The notes under the pieces were generated by a model. That model was not told the DNA's origin. It did no database searches and saw only the letters and a list, made by a program, of their open reading frames with translations. DNA of 64,000 nucleotides from Ceriagrion tenellum (taxonomy: Eukaryota > Arthropoda > Insecta > Odonata > Coenagrionidae): NCBI GenBank assembly GCA_963169105.1, contig OY720640.1, forward strand, positions 114,004,085 to 114,068,084. Direction: 5' to 3'. Of this stretch, positions 45,881 to 58,300 are shown in pieces; the first letter of the stretch is position 1, and each line of letters begins with the position of its first letter. The position numbers and the translations under genes are program-made.

Positions 45881-48800
45881 CTAACTCAAGAGAAATTGAT
45901 TCAATGAGTATGTTTCACAGCCGATAGTGGGCACTTAAAGATTATTTCCAAAATAAATGAGGAATTTAAGTTGTCCCAGAAAATGTTTTTCTCTAGGAAA
46001 GTGTAATGCCCGGAGAAGTGAGTCGCTGGTGTATCTAAAATTAAATTGTTTATTTAACTCCCTCCATAAAAAACAGTTGATTTCCTATTCTATTTTGTTT
46101 AAGAATAAAATACATAATATTATTTATGTCAAGAATAGAATTTGCATAATGCCTTTCTCGGCTAAATATAAGGATATTTTGACAGGTTATTTAAGGCAGA
46201 TTCCCAATCTAGGGGTCAAGGGATACGAAGTACCCTGCTGCCCCCACCACCTGCACTCTTCTTATTTCATCTCTGGCTTATGACGGGAAATTAGTTTGAA
46301 TAGATTCTTTTAGTGATGTGTTATTTATTAAAGAAAAAGGAAAAGTAATTATTATCAGTACCTACGTTAAAGAAAATAAATCCTTGGATTGATGGAACGT
46401 ATTATAAGATTAACGGTAAACGTAATTACTGATGGGAGTAATGAAAATAGACGATGCTCTTCAAGTAAACGCTTCCGGGATTATAAAAATTCAAAAAAAA
46501 TTATCCATTCATTATTTTGTGACAGCGCCAAATGGGAGGATTGTGGAACGAACGAAACTTTACTTTCGAACGAAAGTAAAGTTCACGGATTCAGCCGGGA
46601 TACTGCGATAAGGAAGGCAACGGAGAAACCACCACATTAGTCTCCCTAGAAGAAGCAATCATGCAATCTATACATGACTCAATGGCCTCCATGATGTGCC
46701 CCTGGCGGTAAAATAGTCCGGAGGTAAAAGAAGCCCCTCAATCGGATCTCCGGTTGGGATATACTGGAAGGCGTATATCAGCTATAAAATATAAAGAATG
46801 GATTTGGTGAGCAGCTCCCCTTTAACTTTGGGGTTTCCATCTCTTTGATTTCGAGTGGGACGTCTTCTCATTAAACCATTATCCTTGTATGAGGGAGCAT
46901 GCTAACATCTCAGAATTAAAGTTGAAATAAATTCCGGGCATTTAATAACCCCTCTCTGTTATTCCAGTTGCCATGATATTTGTTTGGTTCCATTTTCACC
47001 TCGTTATGCTTTCATCTCTTTAAGCTTTCACTCAAACATAATTTGTTGTCTTTTATTTTATTCGATAAGTTTTCCTTCCATTGTTTTTGCCAGACTCACA
47101 TATATAAATTCTTCAAAGGAGTTTTTCGGACTCTCTTGTTTTTAGAATTCTCACCGCAGATCTGAGAAATTTGCCTTTTCCTGTGTAACGAGCCACGAGC
47201 ATCCTACATTTTTATGATTATATGCATGTGAAATATAAAAATCAAAATGTTTCTTTATCCTTCGTCTAAAGTAATAGTTTATCTTCGAGGAAAACTGACT
47301 CGTTTTTATTCATTGTTGACTAAAATCAAATGTGTTTGTCTTTAATTTATCGGTATTATTCAGTATTCTTGCTATGGCTTCCTCTTGAAATTCTTTTGCT
47401 CAGGTAAGAGCTGTGACCTTTTTTCTCTATGCGTACAGAGATTTTCCATTTTTTAATATTTTTAGTTCCCCCGGTAATTTTCTAGACCGAGGATCTTGAG
47501 AGATGAGGAGAGTTAAAAGAGGGAAATTCTCGAAGAAATTGCAGTACTCAAAGGTGTAGTATGTATGTGATTTCAATCTATTTTGTCCTAAATATGTTTG
47601 ATTGAAACTCTTTTGTCATTTAGGATATCTTCACAATTTAATCAGGGCTATTTTACAGTTTTTATTAAAACACCAAAATGCAGTTCTGTCCACCAATAGT
47701 AAGTTTTAACAAATGTCTTGCAATTATCCGTATTTTTTAGCATTCTTCGCTTTTTTATGGCCTTAGTGCTTCGCGCTTAGGAGTTTTTAGATATAGTCGT
47801 GATAGAAGATCATATTTTACTTAATAAGGTTAATTTTTAGGATTCTGCTGTATATGAAAATATATTTAAGATATAAAATTCCTCACATTTGCCTTACTCT
47901 CTGTCGTGCTAATATTATTTCACCTTCAAATTAAAATATTTTGTTTTTGCCTTCACTATTCTTAGCCCTTTTTCCCCCTCCTGATTTTCCTCCGTAGGGA
48001 GGCTCAGTCAGTCATACCCCCCATGCAAAATCACCCAAAGCTCTTGCCCCCTCTCACGGAAAAAATTACACTCTCTGCTCATCACCGGCAACCTCTTCGC
48101 GGCCTTCCTCTTCATGGAACTCGGTCGTTTATCTCTTCTCCCGCTCTCCGTCAATGGCATCTTTTCGCTTTCTCACCAGCACCCAACAAATAAACCACAA
48201 AATCCTCTTCTTTGAGTATCACATTTAAGAACATCGTCATAATGCAAAGTTACCAAATTCTTGAATTTGGAACTCTGTCTCCTGAAATGAGTCCTACGTT
48301 GTACAAAAGATATGGAAAATTTCAGCACTTTTAACAAAATTTTTTAAGAACCAGAAGTTGACCAACTTCCACACTTTTTCCAATTCGTTATTTAAATTCG
48401 CCACTCTGCAAAAAACAGGCTGCCTTTTGCAAAACTATTTAGGATTTAACTACAGATCATACAGAATGTCATCTCTTAAAAATGCATATAAATTTAATTT
48501 TTAACAGTTGCAGGATGTGTTTAATTTGCATAGCTGAATTAAATGGTCGGATGCATTCGAAAAAAATGTCATCAGAAAGTAAATTGAGCCTTCATATTTT
48601 TTATCATCAATTTCTGTTCGATTTTTCGAGAAGATTCACTAAGCATACCAAAACTTCCTGTAATTCAACACTTTTTTCGAAACCGATTCCTAAGTAACTT
48701 GTGACTGTAGAAGAATCCGTTGGAGAAACTGTCCATTATAAATCAATTTTATTTCCTGGAGTCGTTATATAATTGCCCAATTTAAATTAAAACGCTTGAG

Positions 48801-49860
48801 TTTTACTGTGAGCTAAAATTAAATTGTGAAAGTTTAATTTTAAGTGAAAAGTAAGCTGAAAACTACCTCCTGTCGGAAATTTTGAAAACATTAGTTGCAT
48901 TATTTTATGTTTACTGTCGAAAGAAGTTCTTAAATGAAGCCCTGTTTAGCAAAATGAATACATGTATAATTTTAATTCATTCGGGTGAGTGACAGTGCAG
49001 TTACCACAAAGCGTTGCTCTCTATTAATTATTTATTTATTTTTCGCGTTGCCATAGAGATTTTTTCAAGATCTGTAGACAGGAGATCTGCATTCCTTAAC
49101 TTCTCTTCACCTCCCCCTTCCTTCTGATCTGAAACGGATTTCATTCTCACATGTTCCTTTCATTGTAACGCCCGCCTACGTATTTCATAATTACCTAATG
49201 AATTTGTCGGCCAAATTTTTCTTTACCGTGAGCAAGAATTGGTTCAAATATACCATTCTAGAAAAGAAGATCTCCTTCGTATATCTGTGCAAAAAAAGAG
49301 TCGTATGCTTTAAAAATGCATGTCTCATTTTTTATTTTTTTATATATAACCTATATTTTTATATTTTTATTTGAACTGCAACGTAGATTTTGTGTTAATA
49401 CCAAATATTTAATTTTTTTATGCCCAATTTGAAAATAGATAGCCAGATGACCTTTGAAATGATAATTTCTAATGAGGTTGATGAAGGTATATCAAGTGTA
49501 CCCTCGCTCCCTGTCACTCGCCGTTGTGGCTGTCTGTGGGGCTAGCAAAGAAACATACGCGTAAATTGTGAAATCATGTTGGAACTGTTTACAGTTTAGA
49601 TATAAACTCATCCATAATAGCGTAGTGTACCGGCTAGATTAGACTGAAATGGAAGAAGGTAAAACATTACTACCATTGCCATAAATGCCCCTGCACATGA
49701 TTTCTTTCCTCATCTCCATATACTTCTAACCTCCTTCTATCCTATCTTCAGTTTGTTCCCTTTCCTCTCCTTCTCCATTTATCAAACATCCTATCACAGC
49801 CTTTAATCCCAATATTCACTGCCCATAGAAAGCCTTCGCTACTCATTTTTATCGGTAATT
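45881..49860. other. Long AT-rich spacer
   Basis: Four kilobases with no element I can recognise. A small inverted repeat CTTTACTTTCG/CGAAAGTAAAG is at about 46557-46580, and a short C/T-rich section lies at 47960-48200. Open frames of 60-108 codons look random. Confidence 0.4.
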
Positions 49861-49869
49861 TTCGAGTTC

Positions 49870-50480
49870 TCTCCGCGCTGAAACGTGTTTATGGACCGTT
49901 TATCGACTGTTTCGTCGGCATTCCAGTCGGTTTCATCAGGTTCTAGTAAACAGGAGAACTGTCTGCCGCTATATATACGACTCTGGTGCGTTAATTGTCT
50001 GTTGGAATCCAGTCCGGAGCGCTGTAATTGGCTGAGGAGTCGGGCAGTCTTTGATTGTTAAAAAACCGTTCAAAAGTCGAAGACAGCGGATGGTCATTCT
50101 CCCTGTTGAAGTTATTAGGAGTCTTAGCGATTTCGATTGCCACCCGCATCAGTCGAGGGAAGTACTTATTTTCCTTGGCGATGATCTTACCTCCTTTAAA
50201 ATTTATCTCATGGTCGGGTGCTGACCAGGCGTCTTTAACATCAGCAGAATGGCGAAATTTCTTCTTCTTGGTCACTCTCTGGTGTTTCTCCATCCTACAC
50301 GTTAGGGAAATCGGTGTTTGGCCGATATACGATTTTCCGCAGCTGCGTATGCTCCTTCGTACTTATGCTCCTATATGAATATCCTTGGACGAGGATCTTT
50401 TTCGGCCCGAAGGAGGTCAGATGTCTTCATGTCGATTTTAAACCTCGTCACTAAGTTGTACTTCGTAACGCGATCTTTTC
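49870..50480 (-). pseudogene. Penelope-like element, GIY-YIG endonuclease end and 3' region
   Basis: On the minus strand the frame entering at about 50350 reads CGKSYIGQTPISLTCRMEKH and continues to residue 100 of the 49991-50293 frame: DAWSAPDHEINFKGGKIIAK, YFPRLMRVAIEIAKTPNNF, NRENDHPLSSTF. CGK.YIGQT..... is the YIG half of a GIY-YIG nuclease, and H.I.F...KI.AKE..Y..R..REA.EI...PNNFNR is the hallmark C terminus of Penelope-like retroelements. The GIY half and all RT are missing, so it is 5'-truncated. About 50 nt beyond the stop lies CTGATGA (49933-49939), then GAAAC (49909-49913) and GTC (49905-49907), the core string shared with the palindromic elements. Confidence 0.75.
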
Positions 50481-50639
50481 GGAAGTACCGGCGACGTACG
50501 GTGAAAGTGCGTATGCCTTTGTTCGTATGTCAGGCTCAACTGTCTCTTCAAGGGCAATGTCACGTTTCTTCCTTTTTTCTTTCCACTCTCTCTTCACCTC
50601 TCCCAATAACCTACTTTTCCTCCTTTTAATTTCCTCGAT

Positions 50640-51100
50640 GAGTTTATTCGCCTAAATGCACCATTCACTGAACTTCCTCGTTCATCTTTGTACCTGTTTA
50701 CCGCGCCTTTTCCTTCCTCCTCCACACCCGTATCTTAAGCAGTTGAGGCCTATGTTCATTCTCAATTCTCCGGGTCCACGTGTCTGAATCATGCAGCGCC
50801 ACACTCTTTGCTAGCCTCTCCATTGCACCCCCACATGAAGTAATCACCTACCTACCCCTTGTCCAGATCGTATCTTACGTTGACACAATTCTCCTTTTTA
50901 TGCCCCTGCTACTATGTCATTTTCCTCCATGCACAACTATTCACTAGCAAAGTTTACTTATTTTTTCTACTTTCTCTAGTTTGAGCCCTCCTACCTTTAT
51001 GACTAGCGTCAATCCCTCTATTCAAGGAATTCTCGTAATTTTTGTGATTTTCTTCCTATTTGTCTGACAGTCCAATTTAAAAACTGAAGTCTGTGCCATA
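50640..51100 (-). pseudogene. Decayed RTE-like LINE fragment
   Basis: The minus strand contains DTWTRRIENEHRPQLLKIRV then WRRKEKAR, a worn form of ETWTLR...FEMWVWRRM. Other parts are pyrimidine-rich on the + strand like the copy at 53975-54560. Boundaries are approximate. Confidence 0.4.
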
Positions 51101-52130
51101 TACTGGGATTACTTAGCGTTTTCTGAGTTTTTTTCAGTATCAGTGGCGTATTTCAGTATCAATGGTCCACCAATTTTAGTTAAATATAATGGTTACATTT
51201 GTGCATTATGATTAGTCTATTTTTTCTTACAATATGGTCATAAATTTGATTTTTATGCTATTCTGATAGTTAGTACCTCGTCCAATGGGGATTAGAACCA
51301 CATTGAAACTCTGTGTTACTAGATTATGAGGTGATGCCAAAATAACCGCCGAAGCCAACAAAATTTTGTAATAGAGAGCTCTATCTGTGTTTCGGGGGAA
51401 CTAATCAGCCACATTGTGGAGCTATTCTCAGAATATGCAAGGTCATTCGATACCTTGAACGTCTTCTCCTTTAATATCGGTTGTGCATCAGAACGAGCAT
51501 ACATACTTTGCTTACTATATTCCATAGATGTTTCATCTATAGAAATAAAAATATATAATTTCTTACTCGACTCAGACAAGGAGGTAAAACTTTTTAACTC
51601 GCTTCAAAGGTATCCTCTCAATTAAAACAGTTTCCCTTCCAACGGTTCTTCGAGTTTCTTTAAGTTTTTCGTTTGGTTTGTTTGACATGCTTTTATTTAG
51701 CAGTTTAGGCACACTCCAGCACTTTGAAGGGAATGTCATGTCCGGGCAAGCAATTACTAAGTTCATACGAGTGTGCTTCTCCCCGGAGACATTCATCGGA
51801 GCGCTGAAGAGCCGCGAGTACTCTCGTCTCACAGAGAATAACCTCCAGCTCCTCCTCGTCGTTCCCGTCGTGAATGTGACTCGAGGGGGTTTAGTGGCCA
51901 GTTATCCAACCCGGTCACAACGAGGGCCCTTCGGGTCGTTTGGATGAAGGACTGGTTGCCGGGGTCGAGACACAATGGCTCTTCTGGTTCCTGGCGGCAA
52001 ACTATGACGACGGATCGGATGAGAGCATTTCAGTCGACGCGACGTTTGAAAATTTATGGATAAAGGCATATCCATAGATAAAGGTGACGGGCGGGACTTC
52101 AAAATTATTCAAGACTTCAGGTAACCGCGC
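51101..52130. other. AT-rich spacer
   Basis: Nothing recognised. Overlapping frames of 66-89 codons at 51319-51947 have no motif. Confidence 0.4.
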
Positions 52131-52304
52131 TAAGAAAAATGAACTACTTCCACTGTGATAATATTTATATGATTCTGAACTGACCTGAAGGTGCTGTAAA
52201 AAGCAAAACCGGTCGTAATGGATATTATTACAGTGGAAGTTGCTCATTTTTCGTATTGCAGCTATGCTCCGTTTCCACTCTATCAGGCCTGAAACCACAG
52301 AAGG
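52131..52304 (-). mobile_element. Palindromic element, family h copy 1 (core deleted in one arm)
   Basis: Short arms (ACTTCCACTGTGATAATAT at about 52153-52171, and its inverse near 52230-52250) bracket a right half-unit with a worn core (CCTGAAGGTGCTG, GCAAAACCGGTC). The right-hand tail, read on the minus strand, is GTGGTTTCAGGCCTGATAGA then GTGGAAACGGAGC, and matches the tail of copy 2 at 60099. The left arm has lost its core segment. Confidence 0.6.
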
Positions 52305-52305
52305 A

Positions 52306-52858
52306 TGAAGTAGTTGGAGCGAAATTAAATTTTACCGGGAAATAAATGAGTTTGATCTCATTTTAAAGAAATGTATATCACCATTCCAAAGATATAGAAA
52401 TATCAGCCCCTTACAGAACTGCTATCTGCGATTTTTGACGAAAAATACCAGCTCCTTTACATGGAAAATGTTACGTGTATGCAATCCAGAAAAACCTTTT
52501 CTTTAAATATCAGGATTTTTTAAATGGCTTGATTTCGTCAAGAAATTAACACTGTGTAGTTTGTACGTTTTTTTCAACAATTTTTTTAAAGTAATCATAT
52601 TGTCACCACAGTAATTTTTCCAATATCAACAAAAAAACCATCCGTTGTGAAGGAAGTTTTAAATGTACAGCGTGAAAAATGAGTCATATCAAAGACTTAA
52701 ATAGGTATTTTTATTTAAGTGTTAATAAATTCAGTCCAATAAAAGTTTTTAATTTCGCCATTAATGTTGCAATATTTTATTGATCCTTCCAGCAGCTGCT
52801 GAAATCAAAACGTAACCTTCAAATATGGTCTTCATTATGACTAGAAAACTACATCAAG
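52306..52858 (+). mobile_element. TTAAGGTAG-family element, copy E
   Basis: It starts TGAAGTAGTTGGAGCG and ends GAAAACTACATCA, with worn TIRs. The interior landmarks (TGATCTCATTTTAAAG, GTCACCACAGTAA, CGTAACCTTCAAATATGG) are in order. It abuts the family h element. Confidence 0.75.
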
Positions 52859-53974
52859 GATGTCCTCATCTGTTTCATAATTTTTAATTTGTTCATATAT
52901 AGGTAAAGTAACGTTTAATACCTTAGACAGCTACTATGAGACATTCTATTTGCCTGTTGAAGCGACCGAGACTTAGAGATTTGTGGTCTTGTCATATAAT
53001 CTCCCGGTATTGTGAAAGTCCTTCGACTTATTCCCGATTCTCCATGCTCATATCTAACTCTTTTATTTAAATTAACGACTAATATGTTGTAATGACTTAT
53101 GTCTTACTTGAGCAAATCTTCGCGGTATTATTTAAGATCACTTTGTGACCTATCAAGCGATCTAACGTCGAAAAAATATTAGAATGGAAATAATGATGAC
53201 CTCGGTTGTAGGCTAGGCAAATTCTGGGTATCCAAAACTTTCTAGAATTGAATAACACCTAGTGGCGAACATGTCGTGTATATATCATCGGATTTTGTTG
53301 GTTTGAGGTTAAACGAAGATGAAGAAGTGGGAAATTTGGGTCAGCGATCATGCCATTGTTAGAGGTTACCTACCGTTTAACGTGAGTGAATCACCCGCCT
53401 GCATGAAAATGATAATACTTACAATTTTTGTCTTTACTTCTTAGGAACTTTGCAGATAAGTTAGACTAAAAAAATGGTATTATTTCGCACTTTTTCCATC
53501 GAACCCCTGGCGGGTTTCAAGAGTTCCGCGTCATTGTTGAGGGGTATTTCATCTTCCTCTGGGGAGGCTGACTCTTTTTTAAAGCTATTTGCGACATATT
53601 GAAGAGAAAGTGGTCGGGACTTAGTATTAAGGGTGAAGGGCCAAGTAAGTGGAATACTAGAAGAGGATATAAATGGGCTTAAGAATATATTTACGGATAC
53701 TATATCCTGTGATTCTGACGACGGCTACCGCGGTGTTTCATGATGATGTTTGGGAGGGTTACCCGTGACCAGCCGCGTTTAATGTCATTTATTGACGGCA
53801 GTTACGTCCTCATTTCAGAAGACATCTTCAGGCCGGGACATCTTCACTTCAATCGGAATTCCGTAGAGTAATCAGATTGCCTAAAACGTGCAAACAATGC
53901 GACTTCCCGATCCGCGCCGCTTTACGCCGGCCTTCTCCGCGACATCGCTCACGTCGTTTTAATGAGTTTTTTGG
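52859..53974. other. Spacer, nothing recognised
   Basis: The section 53720-53850 contains CATCATCATGAAACACCGCG on the minus strand, vaguely like PLE-associated repeats, but I cannot support a feature. Confidence 0.4.
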
Positions 53975-54560
53975 TAAGAGTTCATGCAGTTATCATGATA
54001 CATATATTTTTAAGAGTAAAGTCGCCCAGCACTCTTCCCTCTACCACCTCCTTGAGCAACCCATCGCCCTTTATTTGCATCCTCCAGTCACCTACTCTGG
54101 CGATTTCGAATTTCATTCAGAAGTTTCCTATCCTCGTCCACCATCTCAAGCACGTCCTCGTTAGTTTTCCTCTTCATCCACCTCACCTTCTCCGCACCCA
54201 CGTCTTAAATACCTGCAACCAAATCTCATCCTCCTTTCTAAGGATCCACGTTTCTGCTTCGTACAACGCTACACTCCATATTAGGCTCTTCACCAGCCTC
54301 TTCTTCACATCCTTACCCAAGGTCCGCGTCATCAGCTCCCTTCTATTATTAAACGCCTCCTTAGCAAGCGCTGTTCTCTTCCGTAAGTCTTTGCTACTAT
54401 GTCCAAATTCTTCTAGCGTACTACCTCATTAATTAATTTGTTCCATTTGCTCGAGTTTGTATCGTCCAAATTTAATGACAGCCTCGCTATCTTTTTCCTA
54501 GAGAATCTCATTACATTTGCTTTCTTATGATTTATCTTCATTCCCAATATTACATGTTGA
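53975..54560 (-). pseudogene. RTE-like LINE reverse transcriptase, C-terminal part
   Basis: On the minus strand, from 54560 downward: MKINHKKANVMRFSRKKIAR, then LAKEAFNNRRELMTRTL, KKRLVKSLIWSVALYEAETW, ILRKEDEIWLQVFKTWVRRR, and, one frame away, RKTNEDVLEMV. The block order and motifs (K.N..KT..M.FS, KEAF, LVK..IWSVALY..ETW, LRKED) define the RT thumb and connector of RTE-like elements. The 156-codon + strand frame over it is a shadow. Several frameshifts. Confidence 0.8.
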
Positions 54561-56691
54561 AATGATAAAAATAATTATGTTAAAACGCATAAATCACCAA
54601 GCTCTATACAAATGGCATTACTTATCATCCGTTTTTCAACATACTTATATTGGCGCTAGTCTGTGAAGACGTCAGTGACGTCACAGCAGCAGTACTGGCG
54701 CTGACAACCATGTTGGTAATTCGTAAACAACTCCGGTTAAGGCGAACTGAATATTCTACAGATCATAGACGAAACTGTCGTCAATTAAAGACATTCAACG
54801 CGGCGGATTACTGGAATCATTTCTAAGTATCACAGTGGCTTGTGGGTGAGACGGTTACGTAGATACGCGTTAAATACGCAGGAGAATTTTTGGCATGCTG
54901 TCATTTAAAATTTTATTCTCTGACCCTGACTTACGGCACAATTTAAAAATTTTCAATTAAGGATTCATCATTTCTTTTTATTAATGTGCAAGAACTTCTT
55001 TTCTGCCCAGCGTACTGCAATTGGAGTCCCGCGTGTCAGAGCTAAAATTGTTTGTGACAAATAATTTATAAGTTCCTTAATGTTTTAAAGCTCTTTACAC
55101 CGCCGACAGCAATGGGCACTCCGTATTCGTACCGATTTACAAGCCGTTTCATGAAAGAACATATACAGGTAAAAGACAATCCTTGTGGAAAAAAACTACA
55201 ATTAACTTTCCAAAGTTAAGGGGTTAATAGAGTAGGATATATTCCAATTAACGGGTGAATGTATCATTTTGAGGTATAATGGGTGTAGAGACGTTCGGCT
55301 GTGTAGGAAACATGGGCAAGGGAACAGCATTTCCTATTAAAGCTTTCTCAGGAGTATCAGAAAAGGGACAATGAGCCAGTCTAAGCCCGCCATTCGGCGC
55401 TGCTTTCACGTTAACGGCCTTATATCTCTTTTAGATCGAGTTTCCTTTGTCAGCCGTTTTAATTAGACTGTATTTACTGCTTCTCGCGTTTCCTTGTGAA
55501 GAAAGAAGAACGCCTTGAACGGGGAAATTAGAGGTTTGCAACACTCAATAGAGGAGGGACAGTTTTTTTTATTTATTGCGAATCGAATGCAATTAAAAGT
55601 CTAGCTATTCAGAACGGCAGGGGAGCGCGGCAATCTCAAAAGTCTACTTAAAATTTTTTATTACCATTCAGAACCCGGATTACTTCTATTTCCTCTGAGT
55701 CTATTTCATAATTTTTGTTGCCCATGGAACAAAAGTTCGTCAGGCCATGAATTTCCACTATTTAATCGTCCAAGTCACTGCAAAAAATCCCCATACATCT
55801 TCTCTTATGTTTCCATGCTGACTGAAAATACCACGATGGAATTTGAAAAGAAAAAATTCCCGAAGGTGTACGGTGCCACAAGACCCAACTTCTCTCAAAG
55901 GTAGTATTCATGAGGATGAGGATACAGTGGTATCATTAAATTTCAGTGTAGTCGATCCAGCTTCCAATTTGAATATAAGAAATTAAGTGCAGTGGAAAAA
56001 AATCTTTTAGTGAACCCCTATGCAAATTTGTATTACGCTATGGAACCGAAAGCGCTTATGATACCATGGCAGAGTAACTATCCAAGCTCATGGACCGTTT
56101 GAGCTGATAAAAGCGCTTTTCTCTTTTTTACAAACTTACTTTATCGGTATGAATTATGTTAGCTCTTTAGTAATTTCTGCTATGATAACATACATTTTGT
56201 CAACGGTATGGAAAAAATTTCAGAAACTACAATGTCTGGGGCCGTCCAATAAATATAGACCAAACATCTTTTTCACAACGTCTGTTGATTTACAGAAGAT
56301 TTGAGTGGAATTTAGTGGAAAAAAGCGATAGGCCTTTCCTTTAACAATAAGTATTTGTACAATTATTGGGTTCTTCAAAGGCAAGAAGACCTATGAAGAA
56401 GGAGCGCAGTAGGCGAAGAACAGAGTGGGCCGCAATTCATGCTGCAACACTTAGCTTAATTAGTTCATATCACAAATCACAATCACAAAAAGCTTGTACT
56501 AACATTCGACTGCAGGCGCACTGTTTGGCAAACGTTTTTCTTTACATCCCTATAATACCTTGCAAACCACATCATGGGTGTTTGGTGGCGGGTAGGTTAT
56601 CTCCAACATGTTCTATAATCTACAAGAAGCTTTCACCAATATTCACATTACAGATATGCGGCCAATGTGACAGAAAGTAAGTGTATTGATT
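54561..56691. other. AT-rich spacer
   Basis: No recognised repeat. A near-palindrome with two TGACGTCA-like sites occurs near 54676-54699. Confidence 0.4.
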
Positions 56692-56693
56692 TA

Positions 56694-57076
56694 CCAGGGT
56701 AAGTCAATAAATCATTCGCAAAATTGCATAGAGGCAATAATAATCAAAGTAACTTCCTGACTTATTTCACTTCTATAAATATTAACCCTGTACATTCGGT
56801 CACTTTTCCCATCTCTTTTTAAGTTCTTGATAGCCGGAAGCAAATAAGTCTTTTGTTTGCTGTCGCAACCAGCAAGCAACCTCTAGGACTGCGGCATCAT
56901 CATTTTCAGTACTTCGGCCACCCAAATGATTTTTAGGGGTCCGAACAGATGAAAATGACTGGGGGCTAAATCGGGACTGTACGGTGGACCTTCCGAGTTT
57001 TCCCAATGAAATGTTTACGACTGATGCTGATGATAAAAATGCTGACGTTTGCGACTTATTTATTGACTTACCCTCG
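56694..57076 (-). mobile_element. mariner-like element, internally deleted
   Basis: TA dinucleotides at 56692-56693 and 57077-57078 flank inverted ends CCAGGGTAAGTCAATAAAT (left) and, inverted, CGAGGGTAAGTCAATAAAT (right). Read on the minus strand, the end of a mariner transposase is present: GPPYSPDLAPSHFHLFGPLK, then after a frameshift HLGG, LRQQTKDLFASGYQELKKRW and EKCDRMYR. YSPDLAPSD.HLF contains the third catalytic aspartate of the DDD motif. The N-terminal helix-turn-helix and first two catalytic residues are absent. Length 383 bp against about 1.3 kb for intact mariner. Confidence 0.85.
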
Positions 57077-57078
57077 TA

Positions 57079-58080
57079 TAACACAATTATGTGAACGAGA
57101 TGCAAGAGTCACGTGAAACATGAAATACTTACAACATGGCAGATTAAGAAAGTTTGGAAGCAAATCAACTAATCAGCTAAACTATCTCTCCACTAACATG
57201 CTTTAAAATCTCACTGCCAGCTATTATGATCTCTTATCGATCGCGCGGAAAAATGATATTTTAAACCTGTCCGTTCTGCAGTCAGTTTCCCTATTGTCTT
57301 TTCAATTGCCGCGCCGACCGCGGAGTAGTCTCGGTGTCGATTAGGATATTTATGTATTCGACGACTAACCTCATCTAGGGGTCCCTCATTGGGTGGCGGT
57401 CAGCTTGAGGAGGGTTGCTCGAGGGAATTCGCGAAAATCGTGGCATTTTTGCTGGCTTGAACTGTTATTTCCTTTTCGCGATCCCATAAATTTTCCTCAA
57501 ACCCATCTGAATCTCACATTTTCCCTTCCTTCTTGTGATTTCTGATGATTATACGTGACTCGTGACACTTTTTATGAGCGTAAGCCACTCAGGAAATTCT
57601 GGAAATGTCACTCCTGTCCTTTTCTTCCCATCTCACCCGTCCGAGTGCAGGCGGACCCGATCATTGCTCCGGGCAAGTGTGTAGTGTGTAGGCGTCTCTA
57701 CAGTCGCACTACATGGTGCCGCACACTAACTCAACTAAACTACCCGCACACTAAATCCAACTCCGATCAGCGCAATTCGGGAGAACTAGGCGGAACGACG
57801 TCACAGTGAGGTAGTAAAAGTTCACCGTGTGAACGCAGGTTAGCGCTGACCCTAGTCAACTTTTTATCCGCGCTGGAGTTACTGGGGTTGTCGCTGGTTA
57901 CCATCATTTTTAACCTGTGTAAACGAAGTTTAGTTAAACTAGTAGTTAAGTGATCCAGTCCACTTGCAGCTATTACTAGAAGCGTACAATATATTAAGAG
58001 AGTTTCTATTGTCATATTTCGTATCTATGCATCCGTACCACGTTGCTGGATGTATTTTAATGCATTATTTTATTATTATT
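57079..58080. other. Spacer with CpG-rich stretch at 57240-57860
   Basis: CpG is frequent from about 57240 (GATCGCGCGG, GCCGCGCCGACCGCGG) to 57860. No frame or RNA is recognised. Possibly a promoter-like region or GC-rich repeat. Confidence 0.3.
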
Positions 58081-58300
58081 TTTTTTTTGCTTGCCGGACG
58101 ATTCTGTTGGCCCGAATGTCCCCGGAATCTCAATAGGCTGCTGAGCCTGTCATCAGGTTTTCCAGGGACCGGACCGACAGAACTTGACACACATCCATGC
58201 CTTGGGTGGTGAAAAACCCACCCAGGCGGGACTCGAGCCCGCGACCCTCGGTTTCGCAGTCGAGGACTTTACGCCGCCGCCACCGGGGCCAGCTTGAATG
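58081..58300 (-). mobile_element. tRNA-derived SINE
   Basis: Read on the minus strand: GGCCCCGGTGGCGGCGGCGT, then GGGCTCGAGTCCCGCCTGGG (box B) with TGGGTTTTTCACC, a tRNA-unrelated body, and an A-run at the 3' end (poly-T on the + strand at 58080-58089). The copy at 8628-8780 is related through the box B region. No intact tRNA cloverleaf can be drawn, so I do not call a tRNA. Confidence 0.7.

Noticed and set aside
53962..54432. 156-codon + strand open frame
   Set aside because: It is the antisense shadow of the RTE-like reverse transcriptase fragment on the minus strand.
58220..58290. Possible tRNA gene around the box-B string
   Set aside because: No acceptor-stem pairing or convincing anticodon arm; the body and A-tail show it is a SINE.
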